Positions 23,000 to 35,545 of a DNA stretch of 64,000 nucleotides are shown here, piece by piece. This DNA is from Congeria kusceri (taxonomy: Eukaryota > Mollusca > Bivalvia > Myida > Dreissenidae). The stretch is from assembly GCA_027627225.1 (NCBI GenBank), contig CM051029.1, positions 733,501 to 797,500 on the forward strand. Direction: 5' to 3'. Each line of letters opens with the position of its first letter. The stretch's first letter is position 1. The notes under the pieces were generated by a model. It had not been told where the DNA came from. It saw only the letters and a program-made list of their open reading frames with translations, and searched no databases. Made by a program: the position numbers and the translations under genes.

Positions 23000-23317
23000 T
23001 TGTCAAAAACACAGACTAGCTGTCAAAATCGGTATACCATCATCTTTTTGGCATTTTGCTGTTTATGTTTATCGCATTTTATTATACAATTTATAAATAA
23101 GCACAATTTCATTGGTCTTGGCAGTGGTCGGCAAACCGATTTGATATTGAATGAGATTCCGGTTTCCCAACGTTTTGGTCTATTAATAGCAGGCCCTTGT
23201 TCCGCGCTTTATACAATCGGCGTGCTTTACATGTGTGCTGGGAAACAACCATTACACACATTAAATGCCGTAAAATTGTTACTGTGTTGTTTATTAGTTA
23301 TACATGTGTTATTGTGA
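23000..23317 (+). other. 105-codon frame, unrecognised, hydrophobic
   Basis: The frame begins at TTG rather than ATG and has two hydrophobic stretches near its ends (a FLAFCCLCLSHFI-like segment and LLLCCLLVIHVLL). No family is recognised and no splice or promoter context supports it. It is probably chance in AT-rich DNA, and is listed only because it is the longest frame of the stretch. Confidence 0.12.
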
Positions 23318-24919
23318 TGAAAGAACGACCGTGATTTTGTTGCCTGTTTTATTGTTGTACAGTTAATTGTGTATTAAATGCTTATTTCAAGCATGCTCTT
23401 TGTATGTGTTCATCTTCTACCAATGCAGATATTTTCAATTATTAACAACTTGCTCGAAACCAGAAACTACATGCATTGTCAACTATTTGTATTTTGTGGA
23501 TATAGTGATCATATAATAAAGCAGAAAGTGACTTGATGGCCATATAAAGATATTGGTCGGTAAGCATGTAATATTGACCCAATGTCTCGTATCAAGGTAT
23601 AGGAGAACTAAAGCGTCTTGGGTGATAATCGGTGGTCACTGCAAAGAACCTAATATACTTCGTATGTCAAGAGGTTTTGGTATGCATGCCAATGTAAATG
23701 AACTTCAATGTTGACGTTGATATTGACGTAAACTAATACATTACACTGCTCCGTAGATGTGAATGTGTATACACTCAAATCAATACCAGTTTTCTATTTA
23801 TCAATGCATAACAACTATTTTTAATGTGTTAAGTAACGATATAGTGTTGTTTAAGAAAATACATAAATTAATAATACATAGCAAAGAGCATGTCAATAAA
23901 TTAGGTTGTGAACGGACTTTCGGACAGCCATTGTACAAGCTCACAAGTTTATTTCAACGCTCAGTTGATGCATAACATGATGACAATACGAGCAATAAAT
24001 TAAAAAAATGATAGATTGAACGCTTTCGTTTGAATGATTTTAAATTGTATAAAATTGAAAAGTATTTTTAAGGGGAAAGGTTTATCAAACCAAACATGTA
24101 TTGCGTATATGACATCATTCGACGTTGCAGGTTATAAGAAAGGAAGTTTGCCTAAAAATGTCTATCCTTGAGCTTCGCCTTAATACTGCAAAAGTAGCAA
24201 ATCATGATTCGCCATAACTCTACTTAAGGGAGCTTTCGACTTTCAGTGTGACACTGCACAATGAAAAAAAAAAAAAAATCAAATCTAAAAATGAAATTCA
24301 AATAATATTGTTTATGACTTCGAACACAATGTCAAATATCTGTTATTGATGAATATATAGAAACCATCATTTAATCCGTGTAAATGGTAAAAAACGCAAG
24401 TCGCCCTAATGCCGTACAAAACGTATTAGACTTCGCCTTAATACTGCAGATGAAACAGTACTCAATAGCGTACACATTATAATTCACATAATACATACTT
24501 TTAATGAAAAATAATTAAAAAAAAACACAGCAATAAAATACCAAACAATACTATATTTGGTGAATATTAGGACATTATTATATTTGTTGGTCAGTTTAAA
24601 TGACAGAAAAAGTTCCAAAATTAGCTGCATTTTGCACGAAAGTGTCATTTTTAATTGTGCATCATGTTAATACATAGTAATGTTCTATTGCTTATAAAAA
24701 TATGCAATATTAAAACAAAAATAATGTGTTAGTTCGTGTTTTTTTAATATTTTGTTTAAAAATAAACGACATATTTATGAATAAATGCTAAAGGAGCTTT
24801 TATAATTTCTTACTGCTTTTTATATACTTTTGCATTTCTAAAGTAGTTGATTTTGATTATCATAATTTCAAGAATGTATTGTGTTTACTCTATATATCTT
24901 GCAAATAGTGTAGGTAAAT

Positions 24920-25490
24920 TATGTCGTTGCGGTAATGACAACTCGTTTCGGTAATAACATACCGTTGCGGAAATGACATCGGCTATGAAATGCAGTCAAA
25001 TATAATGGATATATGTACTTTTTATTAATGTTTAACTCATTATGTTGAAAGAAAACATCCATTTAATGAATTGAGCCTTAAATCAAGGATGTTTTATTTA
25101 TCCACATTTTAACAGCGTTGCGGAGATGACCGTTTCGGTAATGACACTTTAGCAAAAAATTCACTTGAAAATGCAAGAAATATTGTTTTACAAGCATTAA
25201 AAACCTTTCATATTAGATAGGACCATGCATGAAGGTGAATGGCTTCAATGAGCAATAACTATGTAACCACAGTTTTATTTCTCAGCACATACGGTAATGA
25301 CAATTAGAAAGTATACGCAGTACACATGACAACTTTCCATCGATTTGAAATGATAACTAAAGTATCAGCTCTGCTATTATCCGGTTTAAAATATTCCAGC
25401 TTATATTCCTGATGATGACGCAGTATGTTTGTGTCTATATACGCCATCATTTCTAGAATGTTCAATGTTATTACGGGTTATTGCGGTAAT
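24920..25490. repeat. Cluster of 'cggtaatgaca' words
   Basis: The words 'gttgcggtaatgac', 'tttcggtaataac', 'gttgcggaaatgac', 'gttgcggagatgac', 'tttcggtaatgac', 'acggtaatgac' and 'ttgcggtaattac' all lie on the plus strand within 570 bp at irregular spacing. They are too regular in sequence for chance and too irregular in spacing for a simple tandem array. Confidence 0.65.
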
Positions 25491-25615
25491 TACAAAATAA
25501 CTGGTGACAAACCAAAAAATGTCACCATACAACGTTTAACTTGTCAAAAATATGATAAAAATGAAGCATCATATAATTTACACTTGTATACATAATATTG
25601 ATTAGTCAACCTTCT

Positions 25616-27160
25616 AGGCCGAAAATAAAATATTGTTTGTTTCCCCTACCGCGACCCATGCTAATGAAGGGTGGGTCGGTAGGTCGGAAAAATATTGTAT
25701 TTGTATACACACTAAGTCATTTTCATTTATATTTTCCTAATGTTCGAAATGTAACGTTAAAGTATTAATTCTTAATGTTTTCGTTGTAGCAGATTCATAA
25801 CATTCTGCTTATTTACGTAGTACTATGTTCTAAATACCTAACAATAATTTATCAAAATTTAACAAACAATAACATACGTTAAAAACAAGCACGTTAGTAA
25901 TAAAAACCTGTTAAAACTAAGGAGTAATAGCGTGACGTTGCAATTTGCCGGGCATCCAAAGCAGAACGCTGTTAGTAACTGCCATAGCAACGGTGACCGT
26001 CAAACTGCTGCTAGCAACCGTGTGCAGTGATGAGTTTGAATAACACTTTCGTTAATTATTACTAGATCTAGTAATTTTTATTTTTTTACAAAATAAGACG
26101 TTTGACGCGATCAGTTTGTTGAGTTTAATGACGTCGTAATTTATATTCGTATTCAAGTTTATCACGCCCTCATTCTAATTTTAATTGTAAAGGTGCAAGT
26201 CATGTTTAACACATTTGCGTTAGGTATGTGTTTTGTTATAGATATGCGTGTTTTTAACAGCCGCGTTTGTATTAAAGTACTACAAATTAAAATAGTAAAT
26301 AAATAAATAATTATGAATAAATATCATAATTTTGGTGAATTATGGTGAAAGGAACCGTTTACTAAGAATATGAATTACGACGTCATTTAACTCGACAAAC
26401 TGATCGCGTCAAACGTCTTATTTTGTTAAAAAAAATAAAATTACTAGATTTAGTTATAATTAACGAAAGTGTTATTCAAACTCATCACTGCACACGGATT
26501 AGAATTATGCAAAAACTTTGGCTGAGGCAACATTTGAATGAAAGTTAGCGGAACTAAAGTCCTTGTCAAACATGAAAGTAAATAAACTGTTGGTTTGCTT
26601 TCTTTTTATTAATGAACACAGTCCTATTTGTTTTTATTCCATAGAATGCTAATTCATTTATGCTCTAGCATTTGCGTTGTTCAGATACAGTATTACAGAG
26701 TGGCGTCTTTAAACACTATCCACGTGCTAAGCGTGTAACACGCTTTTCAGCTACAAACTGCTAGCCGCAGTTTGACAGTCACCGTTGCTATGGCAGTTAC
26801 TAACAGCGTTCTGTTTTGGATGCCCGGCAAATTTCAACGTCACGCTATTACTCCTTAGTTTTAACAGGTTTTTATTACTAACGTGCTTGTGTTTGACGTA
26901 TGTTATTGTTTGTTAAATTTTGATAAATTATTGTTAAGTATTTAGAACATAGTATTACGTAAATATACAGAACGTTATGAATCTACTACAACGAAAATAT
27001 TAAGAATTAATAATTTAACGTTACATTTCGAACATAAGGAAAACATGAATGAAAATGACTTATTGTGTATACAAATAAAATATTTTTTCCGACCTACCGA
27101 CCCACCCTTCATTAGCATGGGTCGCGGGAGGGGAATCAAACAATATTTCATTTTCGGCCT
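25616..27160. mobile_element. Fold-back inverted-repeat element, ~1.5 kb
   Basis: The left arm 25616-26148 (533 bp) is mirrored by the right arm 26366-27160 (795 bp) with more than 90% identity by eye. The 217-bp spacer between them has no frame. The right arm carries about 261 bp (26498-26758) absent from the left; the rest is colinear. Both outer ends begin 'aggccgaaaat' and then contain a small internal hairpin, 'ctaccgcgaccca' facing 'tgggtcggtag'. No transposase frame is present, so if mobile it would be non-autonomous. A flanking duplication was not found. Origin by inverted duplication of a single element is an alternative. Confidence 0.8.
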
Positions 27161-27279
27161 AATGTGTCCGAGCTGATACGAACTCCAAGTTGATACAAGC
27201 ACACATGTTGCATGTGTATGTTATCATTTTGTTCGTATACAATATTTCGGAGAGTTTGATTTTTTTGCGGTATTAACTA

Positions 27280-28380
27280 ACTAAAATATCAGAACGGTAA
27301 CTGGTGGGCAGAATCTAATATGAAAGGTTACCGTGCAATAAGTAACGTAAAAATAAATAGTAAATAAGTAAATATTGAATAAAAAGTAAAATAAATAGTA
27401 AGTAGGTAAATATTTAAATTTAGTTTTAATTTATACACACGCTACTCATTGCACATTAAGCTTGCAAATTTGGATCGCGCACAAGAAAAATATGAAAGCG
27501 CTAAAGTTGAAACGACATACACGCTAAACAAGTATCACGTGACGTCTAAGAAACTTCCATGGCATCAGCATTGTGGAAAGTTGCCACGTTATGGGGAAAT
27601 ATGGTACAAGAAAAACAACGATGCAAAGCACCGTAGGGCGCCATATAATTGTGTAAAAGAAGGAAAGAGACCCTACATTAAATAAAAGTAAGTATGTATG
27701 ATACAATTAATAAAATAGCAAACTCCTATTATACTGCGGTTCTAATTATAAAATTAAGATCATTAAAAAAACACGAAACGATGGAAATCCTTTTTTAGTT
27801 CCATCATTCTGTAATGTCCGTACAATAAACACGATCTGACCGCCTCATGTTTGTTATGAATGATATTGAGTAATCTAAATAATTCACATGAACATATATA
27901 TTTTACGAGTTGTGGACAAAGCACAATTTAAAGAGTTACAATGCAAGAAAATAAAAGTGTAAATGCAAATCAGCCTCATACCAATGGTCGGTCACATTGC
28001 GGGCTCGATAAATAACTAACATGTTTCGGTAAAAGTATGCTACAACCGTTACATATTCTAAGAAGAAACTTAAATCGCCTTAATTCCGTCCAAAACCTAG
28101 TTTTTGCTTCGCCTCAATACTGCATAAAAGCAAAACAAGCATGAATATACAAATGCAGTTCTAATGAACAACTTGACATTGTTGAATATAAAAAACAGTA
28201 CAAAATGTAGTATAACAGCCATTTTAGAAAAACAATGCTAAAAGACCAGATAAAGGGGATTTTGAAGAAGTTTCACAATTTTTGTTGATATTGGAAAAAA
28301 AAACTTGTTTCGCCTTATGTCCGCAAACAACGTTTTTTCGGCTGTTAATCACCAAAATAATCAAACAAAAGAGTCAACTC
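27280..28380. other. AT-rich spacer with an unrecognised 78-codon frame
   Basis: A plus-strand frame at 27449-27685 (starting at TTG) reads through KLPWHQHCGKLPRYGEIWY and is Lys-rich. I do not recognise it. A short 'taaataagtaaatatt' duplication lies at 27345-27415. Nothing else is supported apart from repeat words noted for the 22560-33110 domain. Confidence 0.3.
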
Positions 28381-28384
28381 AAAG

Positions 28385-28650
28385 GGACCTTTTCACAGCT
28401 TGACGAACTGACAATTTTCAAACATTCTGTCACAGATGACAAAACTAATGCGTAGGTCACGAACGATAAAGCATCGGCAATTTATGAATCTGAAAGGCGC
28501 CTCGCGATTTATATATTTTTTGCCTCGCGTGGTCTCATACTCAAACATTTTTCGTTGGCTGACATTGGGAACAAGCAGTTTGAGCAACGGGCAGCGCCCG
28601 TGCGGTGAATATGTGAATTGGACGGTAGCCGCGTAGGATTGTAGATGACT
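28385..28650. other. Possible short interspersed element
   Basis: A locally GC-richer segment starts with 'aaagggaccttttcacag'. This resembles the end word of the SINE at 41660 ('aaaggaacttgttcacag'). No clear tRNA-like boxes were found in it. Confidence 0.3.
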
Positions 28651-28689
28651 GCAACTAAAATGTATTAACAAAAGGTAAACAGACAAAGT

Positions 28690-30100
28690 AAGTCAATGTC
28701 AGTCGGCCGGCCGCAGCCCGACAAAACGGGAGCCGGTCGGTATATATACAGGCACCGCCCGATTCCCTGACGATAACTGTACATCAAAATATTTTATGAT
28801 TAAACTGAAAGAAACTCCAAACTCAAAATAAAATGATTAAAAAAAGCAATCATTTCAGCAAAATTCAATGAGAAATGTAGACATGCCTATTTGTTATTTA
28901 CAAATTTTTCATTTGAAGAGGTAATGTTATGTTATACAACATTCATGCTTTTCAGAATTTATAAAAGCAAAACGCTGACAGCGCAGAATGGTTGTTGGCG
29001 AAAAAAGAAAGTAAAACATGTACTTCATGAGTGCATTTTTCTAAAACGGAATCATTTGTTTGAATGTAAATTCAATTTCCCTCCTTTAAACTTAATAATG
29101 TTGCTTTTTATTCAATAGTATACGACATGATAATAAAAGTTATTTTTTAAGAAACAAACAAATATGTTTTCAAGCTGTTTATATAACGGAATTATATACA
29201 TGCCAGTTAACAAGTCAATCTGCAGAATAACTGACGAAGCGTAATAGTTAGAATTAATTGATTGTTAGTGCTTCGTGGCCCACTGAGTCAAAAGAAGGTG
29301 ATACGATGCGTGCTCTCGATTTTCTAAACTACTGTTTTAAATTAATACATTGCAGCAATGTTTGTCAAAATATTCAGAATTCTGTAAGGCCATAGCTTAA
29401 AAAGAGTCAAACTTGCAGCAGATGATGTTTCTTCAAAATGGCTTCAGAGCACTTACAGCTAACAGGCACACACGAATATTTAGTGCATGTCATAAGATAA
29501 TTAATCTTGAAAATGGTCATTATAAAAACTTATTTGTCGAAAACTAATTTGTATATTACATTATTTAACATGTACGTTAAAAGAAAGTTGCTTTGCCTAA
29601 GTATGCAAATATAGCGAATCGTGTGCTTCGCCTTAATACTGCAAAAGTAGCATTCATAATACGCCGTAACTCAGCAAAAATGAACTTTCGGTTTTGAGTT
29701 TTTAACTGTATAATGAAACAAATAATTCTCAAACCTCGTCCTGTACACCAAATAGTTATTTTATGACAGCAAAACATGTCGTATATGTCGTTGATAAATA
29801 GTATGGACCGTTATGATTTATCATTTTATCCGCGTGATAGTTAAGAAACGCCATTCGCTTTTTTGACAAAAACGTATTTTTGATTTCGCCTTAATTCTGC
29901 ATATTAAACAATGGTCGCAACAGCTTACATATATAATTCACACAGCACATCATTTTAATGAAAACAACAAAGAAACACCAAACACATTTGTATTTAGTTA
30001 TAATCGAATGACTATAGACGTTTGCTAGGTGACTGATGTTGACAACTTACTGCTTCATATAATACAAGTGAACATCGAGCATCGTTTTTTTTTCAATAAG
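28690..30100. other. AT-rich stretch, only repeat-domain words
   Basis: Apart from the 29580-29990 block of the 'cgccttaatactgca' family, I see nothing that can be named. Confidence 0.45.
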
Positions 30101-30103
30101 ATG

Positions 30104-30437
30104 GTATAGCTTTAAAGCTTGTTTAATTATTCGACGTGGTAAAATACCACCATTTATCACATGCTATACCTTGTCTCCCGTGTAATACAACCATTGCGAA
30201 TATTTCTATCTTACACATCAGTAAGATAACATTCTAAACGTGTTTATTGGCTAGATATTCTTTCACTGACCAATGGCATGTCGTTATTTTGGTGAAATGA
30301 CGTCGTCAGCATGAAATGACGTCATTCAAATACACAACTTTTAGGATTTATCAACATGTTATGGTAAAATTATACTTTTATTTCGTTTAAAAGCATGTGA
30401 TAAAAAGATCTGACACTCGTTGTCATTTTATACCATA
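30104..30437. mobile_element. Possible MITE with imperfect terminal inverted repeats
   Basis: The left end 'atggtatag...ttatcacatgct' is mirrored by the right end, whose reverse complement reads 'atggtataa...ttatcacatgct'. The matched part is about 75 bp with many mismatches. The interior holds TGACGTCA at 30317-30324. It is non-coding; the boundaries are approximate. Confidence 0.45.
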
Positions 30438-30542
30438 TTTTATTAAATTCGTCCAGGAATTTCTTAAGTTAGCTCGCCAAAGGCTCGCTTACTAACAAAA
30501 TTCATGAACTCGTTTAATAATATATGGTATGAAATGGCAGAT

Positions 30543-30544
<2 letters not shown>

Positions 30545-30587
<43 letters not shown>
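30545..30587. repeat. (TA)n microsatellite
   Basis: Pure TA run of about 42 bp. Confidence 0.95.
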
Positions 30588-30589
<2 letters not shown>

Positions 30590-32472
30590 CATCAATTCAA
30601 TTTCATTCAGTGATTGTTTAAAAGATGAGGAGTCCATATGTTTAATGAAAATGCAATCCACCCAATTACCTTTTCTTACTCAGCTGAAAAAATTCTCTTG
30701 TCACAAACTAAGAATACGTGATAGTTGCATGCAATTTATTGAATATAGAACTTACAAACGTTCGGTGACCCGGTGTCGGTTTGTACTTAAACGTAACAAA
30801 TGATAATTATAACACCACGCAGTTATTTGTGCACAACCTGTATCGATTGTTTAACGTCAGGAAGGTTATTTTGTCAAAGTGAATAAAAGTCGCTCGTGTT
30901 TTTATATAATTTCCAGTACACTACATGACAAATTTAATTCGCCTTGAGGTTCCCTATTTCCGCCTAATTTGCGCATAGAAGTGAATCTTTCTAAACATAA
31001 ACATACACAATTTAACCAATTATAAACAAACTACATTTTTTGTGACATAATTTTAAAGTTTTAAATGTTTCCTAGTTTATACAAGCTCAGAGGTTGTATG
31101 GTGTGTTTTCTTGCATTTACTTCGTCTTAATTCCGAAAAAAAACCATATCTTCGACTTCCCCTTAATATTGCATGCCAGAAAAATAACCATTAACATAAA
31201 TATGTAATTCACATAACAACTTATTTTCGTTATAGAAAACTACGAAATACAAGCAATCAAACAATTCTAGTCAAATAAAAATTATATATGATTGATAAAT
31301 ACCTCGTCGTGGGTATATTGTCTTGAATTGCATTTTGCCTGTTATTATTACATGTACATACATGCAATTCAAACTGATTAATAGTTTGTTTTAGTTTTGT
31401 CATGACGGTATTGACATCTTACTGAGCATATCTACAATAAGTCTAATTAGTAAGTTAATTGTTAAAGTGAGACTGCACGATTTTGTACGAAAATTATAAT
31501 GTAAAACCATCCATTGATTCTCAGGATGGCAGTATATTTAAAAAACAATATTATAAATAATGTTGATAATAATAGATGTTCAGAAATGTGTATAAAGAGA
31601 GAAATTTAAAACTAATATAATTCTTTGCTGCGCAGCGAGCTATTATATACATCCTTACACAGCGTTTATACAGATCTTCTGATGACTCATTCAAAACCAA
31701 ATGTAGCCGTTGCTGTAGGATAAACGGATCTTGACAGAACATATATATTTGTATTATTCGATAAGAGAAATTGTGTTTGTCGATGTCGACGTTTAGTTAT
31801 GTTATATAAAACGGGTTTTTGTTAGTGGGTAACTAAAGGGACATAAAATAACTATGCCCCTCTTTAATTTGCAGTTCAAAATTTAAACACTAAAAGAGGA
31901 AATAGTATCACGATCGGAATCATTAAAACGATCATACTAGTATAAGTTAGATAGAATCAGTGACCGAAACACCAATATAAGGTTGAAGCCGGCCAATATT
32001 TCTTATTATTAAAGAATAAATACCCTTCGCTTTTTGTCCGCAAAAGTCGTATTTTCAGCTTCTCGATTTTTTTTCAGAAACTAATACGTATGCACTGTGT
32101 ATATAACATTATTTAACCCGCACGTTAACAGACAGGCATTTCGCCTTAATACTAAAAAATAACGAATCTTGCCATGAACGTCGCCTTAATACTGCAATAG
32201 AAGCACGTTAATAGACAGGCATTTCTCCTTAATACTGAAAAATAACAAATCGTGTACGTCGACTTAATACTGCAAAAGAAGCAATCTTAAACATACAAGC
32301 TTGAATACCGTATAAAAAGTATATCGATTGGAAGGATAGTGAGAAAGTGAAAAAAATGTACATGTTTACGAATGAATAAAAACGCTACAAATGTCACAGT
32401 CATCATTTCACCAATTTAGTATAAATTAATAAAGGTATTCCATAATCAGTTCAGCAGAACAATATACAAATA

Positions 32473-32600
32473 TTGACTAGAGGGCCATTGAATATGATCT
32501 GTTATTCACTTGTGGAAAGTCATTTTGACCGAGGCGCAGCAGATGTCAATATGTGTTTATGCCAGTGAATATCAGTCATAATCTATGGCCCTCTAGTCAA
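32473..32600. mobile_element. Hairpin (MITE-like) element, 128 bp
   Basis: The first ~40 bases begin 'ttgactagagggccattgaa' and are mirrored at the right end, which closes with 'ggccctctagtcaa'. The outer 15 bases are perfect and the rest imperfect. A further 'cccattgaatatgac' word at about 32852 and 'tccattgaatatgag' at about 32883 suggest a decayed relative next to it. No coding capacity. Confidence 0.65.
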
Positions 32601-33199
32601 CAACTTGTTTATTATTACATTATAAATGATCAGTTGTTCTTTTACTGACGTTACACGCACTTTTTGTTAAAAACGGTGAAATGTGCGCCAAAAGCACTTA
32701 TACTGAAATGACGTCAATTCCGAAATAGAGTCGTTGTTATTGTTAAACCGAACTGTTTGTTGTAAGTGACGTCACTTAATGTATCAAGGCTGCGTTTTTG
32801 CAAATATTATCGTAACGTCTGGAAACGGGTACCAACGCTAGCTATTTTTAGCCCATTGAATATGACTGGGAAAAACCGAAAAGTCCATTGAATATGAGAT
32901 ATATTTAATGTTGCCAGTCATGCTGTGGATCAATGGGAAGCCGTTTATTTATAGGTCATATAATAATACGTGTTAATGCCGTCGAGTTAAATACTACATT
33001 ATGATACATTTAAATCCATTAACGTACACATGTAATTCACAACAAAACGTTATTAGTCATTAATAAATGTTAGGAACACATACTTTTTATCATCATTTCA
33101 TCCGTGTAATAGTTAAGAAACGGATTTCGTCTTAAGATCTCACCGCATATCACAAGTAGAAAGCCCTGTTTTTACTAAGCAGTTGAACTAAAATAGATG

Positions 33200-33710
33200 A
33201 TTTCATATGTGTCTAAATTGACGAAACTTACAGTTAATGCTTAGAAGATGTCCCGAGAGGACATTAGCAGCGAAGAGTCTTGTATAAGTTAGTGTATCTG
33301 ACAGTCTTGAAACGATCTGGTAGTTACTGCGGAATCTTGCGGACAGATCAAGCAGGACCAGTGTTGTTGCAGCTCGACCCTCTCTCTGTCTCTCTCTAAG
33401 TACTACACAAGGAAGTCGTGCGACGTCCGCAAGTGCACCTTGCATGCTTGCTACAGGAAATTTCGAAGCAAAATACGTAGAGTGCCTGTATGTTCATCAC
33501 ACGATGTTCGCAGGGTGCCCGCAGAATGTGTGATCGACGCAAGGCCGACGCATCAACTTAAGGGCTTTCGCTAATGTCTGTTGCGGCCACCTTGCGATCG
33601 AGGAAAACACGCACGGGCGCCGTAGGTCCGGCGCACGTTTTTGACAAAAACCTCGACGAAAGCCCGACGATAGGTCGACGCAACGCGGTTGTGACCGAGG
33701 CTTTTTTTAG
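33200..33710. other. CpG-rich island in AT-rich surroundings
   Basis: This stretch, above all 33480-33710, is rich in CG dinucleotides ('gggcgccgtaggtccggcgc', 'gtcgacgcaacgcgg'), while both flanks are AT-rich. Two minus-strand frames of 75-80 codons cross it (33203-33445 and 33558-33785) but have no recognised motif. It may be an unmethylated regulatory island or a recently arrived repeat. I cannot choose. Confidence 0.5.
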
Positions 33711-33789
33711 CTTTATAATTAACATCCATTGATAATACAGTAATAATTCAGTGTCAGGACAGGACAGGCCCAGTTGCCCAAGCAAATAC

Positions 33790-34600
33790 TCATTCTCAAG
33801 ATATACATTTAATAAGAGATTAATTTACATTATATAATTTAAGGTCAATTCGACAGGCAACAAACTTCTGCGTAACCAGATAAGTTTCGTGTAATTTGCA
33901 AGACAATTCAAAAATAGTTGTCAACATTTCAGGAAAATAAGCAGATTTGTTTTCTCCACTTTATTTACGGTCGCAATTTGAAATGGAACGTGCATCGTTA
34001 GTGCCCTCAAATGCACACGACAGCAACTTGATATCAAGCTGTTTCGCAAATGTTTCTTATTTTCGTAATTTTTTTTAAATGTTCTTTAAAAAAATAGTTT
34101 GACTTTTCGTGAAAACCTTGGTTTCGCGAAAAGTTAAAGACTTAGCATAACAGTCCCGACAGAGGGCCATGATTTGACTTTCTTGATAACCTGACAATAT
34201 TTTCACGAAAGCTGCCAGAATATATCGCGAATTGTTTCCCAGTTTGTTTGTTTTTTGAAAATGTGTTTAAATTTCATGAAAATTTACTGTTTATCATAAA
34301 CATAAGTGTGTTACTATATAATAAAATTATATGTTGACAAATTTCTAAATGTAGGTAATTAAACGTTAAGATCAAAGTCATATAACTTTATATAAGAGTC
34401 GGTTTATTGCGAATTCTTTTTCGTGCACAATACAAATTCTAACATTTTGTATGCGAGCAATTAGATAGAACTGATGTTATTCTGGTTTTGATTAATACTG
34501 TCGTCAATATATTTGTATATGTTCTTGTGCAGAGGGTTTACGTTAATTACTCATCGGGAATTTACACGGGCTTCTCGTGTAAGTCGTCTTTATAAAAAGA
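33790..34600. other. AT-rich stretch with one small hairpin
   Basis: At 34103-34133 'cttttcgtgaaaac' faces 'ggtttcgcgaaaag', a short stem-loop. Nothing else is recognised. Confidence 0.45.
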
Positions 34601-34609
34601 TTTTTAAGG

Positions 34610-34742
34610 AAGCGCTAATTGACCCCTAGATACGTGATTGATGATGGATATGTGGGCATTTTTTATTTCGACATATCGTGTTATTATACTGTATGTTAGG
34701 AAATATTAAGCCGTCATGCCAGTTGTTGTTACTGTTATCTAG
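34610..34742. repeat. Dispersed repeat, copy 1 (pair with 60384-60600)
   Basis: The words 'ggaagcgctaattgac', 'tgttaggaaatattaa' and 'gcgtcatgccagctgctgtt' (here 'ccgtcatgccagttgttgtt') occur in order in both places on the same strand. Confidence 0.6.
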
Positions 34743-34753
34743 TTATATATTAA

Positions 34754-35545
34754 TTATCAGTTTTGGCATGCTATAATTTCCTGTGAATTAGACCCTGAAT
34801 GGGTGACATGATGTATCTTATAAAACATAAAATCCTATAAATGCAGTCAGTCACACTTGGTGGTAATCCAATTCTACACCTCTGCACCAGTGAATTGATC
34901 TTAGATGATAAGGGTCACCACACTGTTCACGCACTGTGACCACAGCAGGGTGTCAGTCCATTAGAGTACACTACCCCAGATTTGTGGAGGGGGGGGGGCG
35001 GTCAAATAAAGAAGGATTAAACTAGGAATTAAATGCTGTCTTTATTGACAGATAGAAGTACACGCACAGTCTTCAGCTGAAGGTGTTTTACACGCACTGT
35101 CCTGAATTGGAGGCGTGTTTTCACCTATAGCTTTCTGATCCCTATGTTTTTGTAGAACAATTACATTTAGTTTCTTTAGTTAGTTATGCAAGAGTTTGCT
35201 CACATATTAATCAGTTCAATGAAATGTAACCTCACACCAATTTAGAAGTTTGTTCATATCATAAACTAAAAACGCTAAATACGTAAGAATATAACAGGTA
35301 ATATACTTTTATTACAGTATAGTTTCTAAATCTAAGGTGTTGTATGTTTTTTTTAAAATTTATTATTGGTTAATGGACTACCCCATCCATCTTTTTGCAG
35401 CGACATGTCAACACGTATGCAAACATGTAAATATGATAATTTGAATGCTGTACGTTCAAATATTAATTTGTAACGCGCATTCTTAACATCAAAGCGCTGA
35501 AGGCATTGCAGTTGTTCGCAATTGTGTAACACCGGGCCCCACTCA
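34754..35545. repeat. Direct duplication, copy A (pair with 46677-47275)
   Basis: The two copies share, in the same order, 'agaccctgaatgggt', 'cacctctgcacc', 'gataagggtcaccacactgt', 'gtgaccacagcagg', 'acacgcactgtcctgaatt', 'gcaagagtttgctca' and 'gcgtaacac' variants. In copy B, words from 37605-37670 ('gggcaattaga', 'gtcacctta', 'acagtggtt') follow directly, so copy A has about 2 kb extra (35546-37604) or copy B has lost it. Non-coding. An 11-G run lies near 34987. Confidence 0.75.

Larger units (their letters stand above)
22560..33110. repeat. Domain of degenerate repeats built on 'cgccttaatactgca'
   Basis: The core word occurs exactly or with one or two changes near 22790, 24177, 24435, 28111, 29628, 29884, 32139, 32185 and 32265. 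Longer blocks are shared: 24130-24500 matches 29580-29990 on the same strand, including 'tgcaaaagtagca' and the 'tttatccg...gtaagaaacgc' block, and 22565-22650 matches 30950-31035 ('gcatagaagtg', 'aaccaattataaacaaac'). At 32122-32290 an ~87-bp unit is tandem. Other elements (25616-27160, 30104-30437, 32473-32600) sit inside this domain. No gene is seen. Confidence 0.65.

Noticed and set aside
22560..33110. CRISPR array suggested by the recurring 15-base word
   Set aside because: Spacing is irregular over kilobases, the repeats are degenerate, and the organism is clearly an animal.
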